Assembly (NCBI RefSeq): GCF_000001735.4
Contig: NC_003074.8
Coordinates: forward strand, 22,637,261 to 22,701,260
Origin: Arabidopsis thaliana
Lineage: Eukaryota; Streptophyta; Magnoliopsida; Brassicales; Brassicaceae
Direction of reading: 5' to 3'
DNA length: 64,000 nucleotides
Positions within the stretch are counted from its first letter, which is position 1. Each line of letters begins with the position of its first letter. Under the pieces are notes generated by a model. It was not told the DNA's origin and did not search any database. It saw nothing but the letters and a program-made list of their open reading frames with translations. Of the stretch, positions 58,746 through 64,000 are shown one piece after another. The position numbers and the translations under genes are program-made.

Positions 58746-61700
58746 CCCCCTCTTAAACTTGATTTTGCTACTCCAAGCAAACTCCTCATCTTGATAAAGT
58801 TTTCACGCTTGAGAGGCTTGGTAAAAAAATCGGCTACTTGATCATGTGTCTTCACATACTCCAATTGCACGTCCTTCTTGCTAACACACTCTCTAATGTA
58901 GTGATAGCGTGTGTCAATGTGTTTACTTCGATCATGGAAGACCGGGTTCTTCGCCAAAGCTATTGCCGACTTGTTGTCCACAAAGATCTTCGTTGGTTCC
59001 TCTTGTGGTAAGCTTAACTCCTTCAAGAGGTTTCTTAACCAAATAGCATGGCATACACATGACGTAGCCGCTACATACTCCGCTTCACAAGTGGATAGAG
59101 TGACAATTGGTTGTTTCTTCGACATCCATGTGAAAGCCGTGTCTCCAATGTAAAACACAAAACCACTTGTACTCTTTCGGTCATCTACGTCTCCACCCCA
59201 ATCGCTATCGCTATATCCAACAAGCTTGTAATCACTAGTAGTTGAATAATGTAAGCCAAAGTTTACAGTACCTTTGATATAGCGAAGAATCCTTTTTGCC
59301 GCTTTGAAATGAGTTGTTGTTGGATGCTCCATGTAACGACTAACAACTCCGACCGCATATAAAATATCGGGCCTTGTGCATGTTAAGTATCTCAAGCTTC
59401 CAACCAAGCTCTTAAAGGTTGTTGGATCCACTCCTTCCCCTTCTTCTTTCTTTGATAGTTTGATTCCGCATTCCATTGGTGTACAAACGGGATTTGAGTC
59501 ATCTATCTTGAACTTCTTAAGTACCTCCTTAGCATAGCCTTCTTGAGTTATGAATATTCCATTGTCTTCTTGTTTTACTTCAATTCCGAGATAGTAAGAC
59601 ATCAATCCAATGTCCGTCATCTCGAACTCCTTCGTCATCTCTTTCTTGAATTCTTCGAATATGCTTGGATTGTTACCCGTGAATATCAAGTCATCTACAT
59701 ATAAGCATGCGATCAATATATCTTCTTTTTGAATTTTGATATAGAGTGCATGCTCATATGGACACTTGATGAAATCTTTCTCCTTGAAATACTTGTCAAT
59801 TCGAGTATTCCAAGCTCTTGGGGCTTGTTTTAATCCATAAAGCACCTTTTTTAGCCTCAAGACTTTGTCTTCTTCACCTTTGACTATGTAGCCTTGTGGT
59901 TGCTCAATGTAAACTTCTTCTTCAAGATCTCCATTTAAGAAGGCCGACTTGACATCCATTTGATGTATCTTCCACTTGTTTTGAGCCGCTAGTGAGATGA
60001 TTAGTCTAACCGTTTCTAGACGAGCAACGGGAGCAAATACCTCGTCATAGTCAATTCCGACTCTTTGACTATAACCTTTTGCAACCAATCTTGCTTTGTA
60101 TCTTTCCACTTCTCCTTTAGAGTTTTTCTTTGCTTTATACACCCACTTCACGCCAATTGCCTTGTGTCCATTTGGAAGTGAAGTTAACTCCCATGTGTCA
60201 TTCTTTTGTATTGATTTGATCTCTTCATCCATGGCATTTCTCCAAGTCTTCTTTTCAATGGCTTTTTGGAAATCCATGGGTTCGCACTCCGCAAATAAAC
60301 AAAATAAGGTAAGGTTTTCTTGATTTTCGGTTACCTCATAGAGCTCTTGTATACTTCTAAAACGCGGAGTCCTTTCACTCGAACTTTCTTCTATTTGAGA
60401 ACTTGTTGGTGAAGTTGGTGGTGTAGTAGGCTCTTCACTTGGTGGCTCCTCTCTTGTTGGCTCCGGCTCATCTTCTTCAAAATGTGGAAAGAAGTTATAA
60501 TCTTCTTCATTTGAGTTCCAATCCCATTCTCCTTCTTCATCGAACACTATATTTCGACTAATAATTGTCTTCTTCGTATCGGGATTATAGAGCTTGTAGC
60601 CTTTGGAGTTGTTATCATAACCAATGAAGATATACTTCTCACTTTTGTCATCTAGTTTGCTCCGCTTCTCATCCGGTACATGAGCATGAGCAATACTTCC
60701 AAAGACTCTTAAATGAGAAACACCGGGCTTTCTTCCGCTCCAAGCTTCTTGTGGTGTTTTTCCGGAGACACTTTTTGTTGGAGATCGATTTAATAGATAA
60801 ACCGCACACGCGACCGCTTCCGCCCACAACTCTTTTGGTAGTCTCTTACTTTTGAGCATGCTCCTTGCCATCTCAAGAATTGTTCTATTCTTTCTTTCCA
60901 CTACACCATTTTGTTGAGGGGATCTTGGCACCGTTAATTGTCTTCGAATGCCGTTGTCTTCACAATACTTAAGAAACTCCTTGGATGTAAATTCTCCTCC
61001 ACGGTCGGATCTCATGGTTTTGATCACAAGACCACTCTCCTTCTCAACATGGGCTTTAAACTTTTTGAAAATTTCGAACACCTCGGATTTTTCTTTCAAA
61101 AAATATACCCATGTTTTTCTTGAAAAATCATCAATAAAGAGAAGGAAGTAATTACTTTTACCAAGTGATTTCGGCTTGATCGGACCACACACATCGGTGT
61201 GTATTAGCTCCAACGGTTTTTGTGCTCTTGAACTTGACTCCTTTGGAAAGCTCATTTTGAATTGCTTTCCAAGTAGACATCCTTCACACACTTGATTTGG
61301 ATGATTTATACAAGGTAGCCCTCTCACCATTTCCTTCCTTGAAAGCAACTCCAATCCTCCAAAATTTAGATGTCCGAATCGAAGATGCCATAGCCAAGAC
61401 TCCTCTTTGTAACACATCTTAAGACATTGTGCAATGTCATTTCGAATGTTGAGGACAAACATTCTATTTTTCGACATTGGCACCTTGGTAATGAGATTGC
61501 TTTCTTGGTCTCTTATTGAAAGGTTATTATCTTTTAATCTAATATCATAACCTTTCTCTAAGAGTTGTCCAAGGCTCAAGATGTTTGTCTTCATGCTCGG
61601 AATATAGTAAACGTTGGAAATAAATTGATGATCTCCATTCTTCAATCGAATGAGAATGTTTCCTTTACCTTTTACCTCCATCTTCGATTCATCTCCTAAA

Positions 61701-62791
61701 GCCACATTTCCTCTCACCGATTCATCAAGCTCCGCGAACATACTTTTTCTCCCGCACATGTGATTACTTGCACCACTATCGAGGTACCACTTATGATTCT
61801 CTTTTTGTTCATCTTTCTTGTAGCTAGCCATTAATAACATGTCTTCTTCTTGAATTTTTTCTTCAACGTAGTGGGCCTTCTCCTCAAATTTTTTGTTGCT
61901 AGGAGCTTTACATTCAGAAGCATAATGTCCAAACTTCCCACAATTGTAGCATTTGACACTTGATTTATCGTATCTTGATTTTGGGTGTCCTTTCCCACGA
62001 CCTCTTGATGAGTTTTCACCTCTTTGGTTTGTGTTGTCTTCATGTGGCCTCCAACCACGTCCATTTCCATATCCACCACGACCTCGTCCTCGTACTTGAC
62101 CACCACCTCTTCTTTGGTAACTTTGGCCGTTTTCTTCTTTTGTAATTTGCATATTGAGGACTTGTTCGGCGATATCTTCTTTCTTCTTCTTCTTTTCTTC
62201 ATAAGCTTGTAATGACCCAAGAAGTTGCTCTATTGTCATAGCTTCTAAATCTTTTGTTTCTTCAATGACGGTGACAATATGCTCAAATTTTAGATCCAAT
62301 GATCTAAGAACTTTCTCCATGATTCTCACATCATCTAGCTTCTCTCCGTTTCTTTTAAGGTTATTAGTAACCGTCAACACTCTTGAGAAGTAATCGGAGA
62401 CGAGTTCACCTTCCTTCATTTGTAGTGCTTCAAATTCTCCTCTTAGAGTTTGAAGACGTACTTTCTTGACTTGATCGGCACCTTTGTAAGAGGTTCGAAG
62501 CTTCTCCCATGCTTCTTTCGCCGACGTAGCTTCAACGACCTTCTCGAACGTATCTTCATCTAATCCTTGATAGATTAGACAGAGAGCTTTCTTGTCTCTC
62601 TTTCTTGAGTCTCTCAAACCATCTTTTTGAGTTTGAGAAAGACTACCTTCATTCTCCGGTTCAATGAAACCTTTCTCAACTATCTCCCACACGTCATGTG
62701 CTCCTAGGATAGCCTTCATTCGTAGACTCCAATTATCATAGTTGCTCTTTGTGAGCACCGGGACTTGGAAGGGAACATTGTTACTCGCCAT
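58733..62791 (-). CDS. Copia gag-pol polyprotein
   Basis: 1352 aa from the ATG at 62789-62791; the stop lies 13 bases into the 3' LTR, as the frame reads through the polypurine tract. Domains in order: UBN2-type gag with a CCHC zinc knuckle (about 275), aspartic protease (about 340), integrase with HHCC and DDE core (about 470-700), reverse transcriptase with YVDD (about 880-1120), and RNase H (from about 1210). This is the Copia order (integrase before RT). The products would form the particle and copy and integrate the element. The frame looks whole. Confidence 0.96.
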   Translation of the reverse strand: MASNNVPFQVPVLTKSNYDNWSLRMKAILGAHDVWEIVEKGFIEPENEGSLSQTQKDGLRDSRKRDKKALCLIYQGLDEDTFEKVVEATSAKEAWEKLRTSYKGADQVKKVRLQTLRGEFEALQMKEGELVSDYFSRVLTVTNNLKRNGEKLDDVRIMEKVLRSLDLKFEHIVTVIEETKDLEAMTIEQLLGSLQAYEEKKKKKEDIAEQVLNMQITKEENGQSYQRRGGGQVRGRGRGGYGNGRGWRPHEDNTNQRGENSSRGRGKGHPKSRYDKSSVKCYNCGKFGHYASECKAPSNKKFEEKAHYVEEKIQEEDMLLMASYKKDEQKENHKWYLDSGASNHMCGRKSMFAELDESVRGNVALGDESKMEVKGKGNILIRLKNGDHQFISNVYYIPSMKTNILSLGQLLEKGYDIRLKDNNLSIRDQESNLITKVPMSKNRMFVLNIRNDIAQCLKMCYKEESWLWHLRFGHLNFGGLELLSRKEMVRGLPCINHPNQVCEGCLLGKQFKMSFPKESSSRAQKPLELIHTDVCGPIKPKSLGKSNYFLLFIDDFSRKTWVYFLKEKSEVFEIFKKFKAHVEKESGLVIKTMRSDRGGEFTSKEFLKYCEDNGIRRQLTVPRSPQQNGVVERKNRTILEMARSMLKSKRLPKELWAEAVACAVYLLNRSPTKSVSGKTPQEAWSGRKPGVSHLRVFGSIAHAHVPDEKRSKLDDKSEKYIFIGYDNNSKGYKLYNPDTKKTIISRNIVFDEEGEWDWNSNEEDYNFFPHFEEDEPEPTREEPPSEEPTTPPTSPTSSQIEESSSERTPRFRSIQELYEVTENQENLTLFCLFAECEPMDFQKAIEKKTWRNAMDEEIKSIQKNDTWELTSLPNGHKAIGVKWVYKAKKNSKGEVERYKARLVAKGYSQRVGIDYDEVFAPVARLETVRLIISLAAQNKWKIHQMDVKSAFLNGDLEEEVYIEQPQGYIVKGEEDKVLRLKKVLYGLKQAPRAWNTRIDKYFKEKDFIKCPYEHALYIKIQKEDILIACLYVDDLIFTGNNPSIFEEFKKEMTKEFEMTDIGLMSYYLGIEVKQEDNGIFITQEGYAKEVLKKFKIDDSNPVCTPMECGIKLSKKEEGEGVDPTTFKSLVGSLRYLTCTRPDILYAVGVVSRYMEHPTTTHFKAAKRILRYIKGTVNFGLHYSTTSDYKLVGYSDSDWGGDVDDRKSTSGFVFYIGDTAFTWMSKKQPIVTLSTCEAEYVAATSCVCHAIWLRNLLKELSLPQEEPTKIFVDNKSAIALAKNPVFHDRSKHIDTRYHYIRECVSKKDVQLEYVKTHDQVADFFTKPLKRENFIKMRSLLGVAKSSLRGGVES

Positions 62792-62821
62792 CTTTAGGAT
62801 CTTCAAGCTCTGATACCACTT

Positions 62822-63261
62822 TGTTAGAGTAAAATTCTTTTAGAGGTAATGGAGAAAGTGTTTAAGTGTTTTGAGAGAGTTTTTTAGGAAATAGAACTTT
62901 TATTACTTTGCTTTAAACTTGAATACAACTTCACAACATTGCAACATTTGAGAGGGGGAGGAGGTATTTATAGCCTCCAAACTACAAAATATCTAAAATA
63001 TTTTAATCCTAAGTCTAGAGAGTTCTTACATAAGATCTAGATTACATTATTCAAATTATCTAGATTATTCTATTAGAGTATCTAGATTTTTATGTTTAAG
63101 GAGGTGGAAGATGATTCTAGAAAATTTCTAGAATCTTTTAAGGAGGTGGAAATGATGATATTTCTAGAGAAAACTCTAGAACTTGGATTTGGCCATAATT
63201 AATTATTGGATAATTGATCCAATAATTAAACTTGATTCAAAATCAAGTTTAACTTTCAACA
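62822..63261 (-). repeat. Copia 5' LTR
   Basis: 440 bp, read as identical to the 3' LTR by eye along its whole length. Confidence 0.95.
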
Positions 63262-63266
63262 TCGTA

Positions 63267-64000
63267 TAGAAGATACAACACTTTATACCAGTTGATAGGT
63301 AAACGTTTGTATATCTTCCTTTTGTATATGTTTATGTTGTATATATAATATGCAGATTCAACTTTTTACACTTTTACATAAGTCATAGTTTGGGTCAGGA
63401 AGCCAGTTATACCATATTTGCTTTATTTAGAATCCATTTACTATCTCTTGAAACTAATTCTTTAGCCTTGTTGTAATGTTGTTATTGCACCTAAATGAAT
63501 AAGAATATGAAACTCATCTAAGATAATTGGCAAAACTGCTCATGAAAAGAAGAGTTTTAAAAAGCTACAAAACTTGAGCCAAAAGCAACCATGACTCAGA
63601 AGTGTATGTCTATTATTCATCTACAATCTCGGAAACTAAAAATTACCAAAAATCTTATATAGAACTCATATTACCAAAAATTAAAAAGGATATAAATAAA
63701 CTAGGGTTTTGAGGGGTGGTACAAATTCGTTAGCTCTATTGTAGTTTGCTTATTAAATATCAGACACAATTCCCAAAGTCTGATTGCTCGTGAAATTTTA
63801 TAAATAGCAAAGTATTTGAGCTTAAAACAACCATGTCTTACAAGTGTATGAAATAAAAGACGAATACCATCACTAGAACATAAAAGTAATCTGAGAAAAT
63901 AATAAACGGGCTATGTTATACGAGCCCAAAATCCTGAAAACTTTGACACAAGCTTCACATCCTCCAAATGGGTACAAGGTTAACATCCTCTAAATGGTCA
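63267..64000. other. Intergenic region after the Copia element
   Basis: Resumes the DNA interrupted by the insertion (VCCN1 3' flank) and continues AT-rich to the end of the window. A loose repeat of about 30 bases is present (AGCAACCATGACTCAGAAGT near 63584, AACAACCATGTCTTACAAGT near 63827). No gene seen. Confidence 0.5.

Larger units (their letters stand above)
58306..63261 (-). mobile_element. Ty1/Copia LTR retrotransposon, complete-looking
   Basis: 4956 bp on the minus strand, flanked by a 5-bp target duplication TCGTA (58301-58305 and 63262-63266). Parts in minus-strand order: 5' LTR 62822-63261, tRNA-Met type primer site (TGGTATCAGAGC, 62818-62807), one large gag-pol frame (62791-58733), polypurine tract (AAGAGGGGG, next to 58746), 3' LTR 58306-58745. 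Both LTRs are 440 bp and read identical, so the insertion is very young. It looks whole, with no breaks seen. It lies in the 3' flank of VCCN1 in opposite orientation. Confidence 0.97.

Noticed and set aside
58911-62212. Plus-strand frames across the Copia element
   Set aside because: They are antisense shadows of the polyprotein with no features of their own.

Overview
This is plant nuclear DNA, almost certainly Arabidopsis thaliana. The intergenic DNA is AT-rich, introns are short with GT-AG borders, and the gene order (shaggy kinase, PPR-DYW, defensin-like peptides, RING, BAP1, thioesterase, methyltransferase, SDR, PLIM2, RH12, MYB17, remorin, three GT90 genes, MCTP, AHL, VCCN1, Copia element) matches what I remember of the lower arm of chromosome 3, around At3g61160 to At3g61330. 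Locus names come from memory and were not looked up. Exon borders were read by eye from splice consensus, phase and family conservation; the exon lengths of every spliced gene add up in frame.

Layout. 1-4 kb: the 3' part of a GSK3/shaggy kinase (+) and a DYW-type PPR gene (-) that carries a one-base frameshift. 4.5-12.7 kb: a cluster of two-exon, secreted, eight-cysteine defensin-like genes (-) surrounding a RING-H2 membrane ubiquitin ligase (+). Two separate tandem duplications built this cluster, and the second left a RING-gene fragment and a broken peptide gene. 13.6-14.2 kb: BAP1 (-), followed by about 4.7 kb without recognisable genes. 19.1-19.4 kb: a U3 snoRNA gene (-) with a textbook plant snRNA promoter. 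20.3-27.1 kb: hotdog thioesterase, SAM methyltransferase, a 2.27-kb Mutator-like element with a perfect 9-bp target duplication, and the SDR1-type reductase.

27.3-39.4 kb: PLIM2c, the DEAD-box helicase RH12, MYB17 and remorin REM1.2. Between MYB17 and the remorin lie truncated copies of both genes' 3' ends and an AT-rich degenerate repeat array. 41.0-49.5 kb: three tandem GT90/DUF821 glycosyltransferase genes with the same six-exon plan. 50.4-58.2 kb: a single-exon MCTP gene, an AT-hook (AHL) gene and the thylakoid chloride channel VCCN1. 58.3-63.3 kb: a complete-looking Copia retrotransposon (-) with LTRs that read identical, inserted 91 bp beyond the VCCN1 stop. The last 0.7 kb is non-coding as far as I can see.

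The genes are ordinary independent plant transcription units, not an operon-like system; the defensin-like and GT90 clusters are families grown by local duplication. The most notable unexplained structures are the U3 gene with two diverged repeat copies around it, the tandem-duplication junctions, the MULE, and at least four tiny A-tailed insertions flanked by 16-20-bp direct repeats that look like minimal retroposition events.
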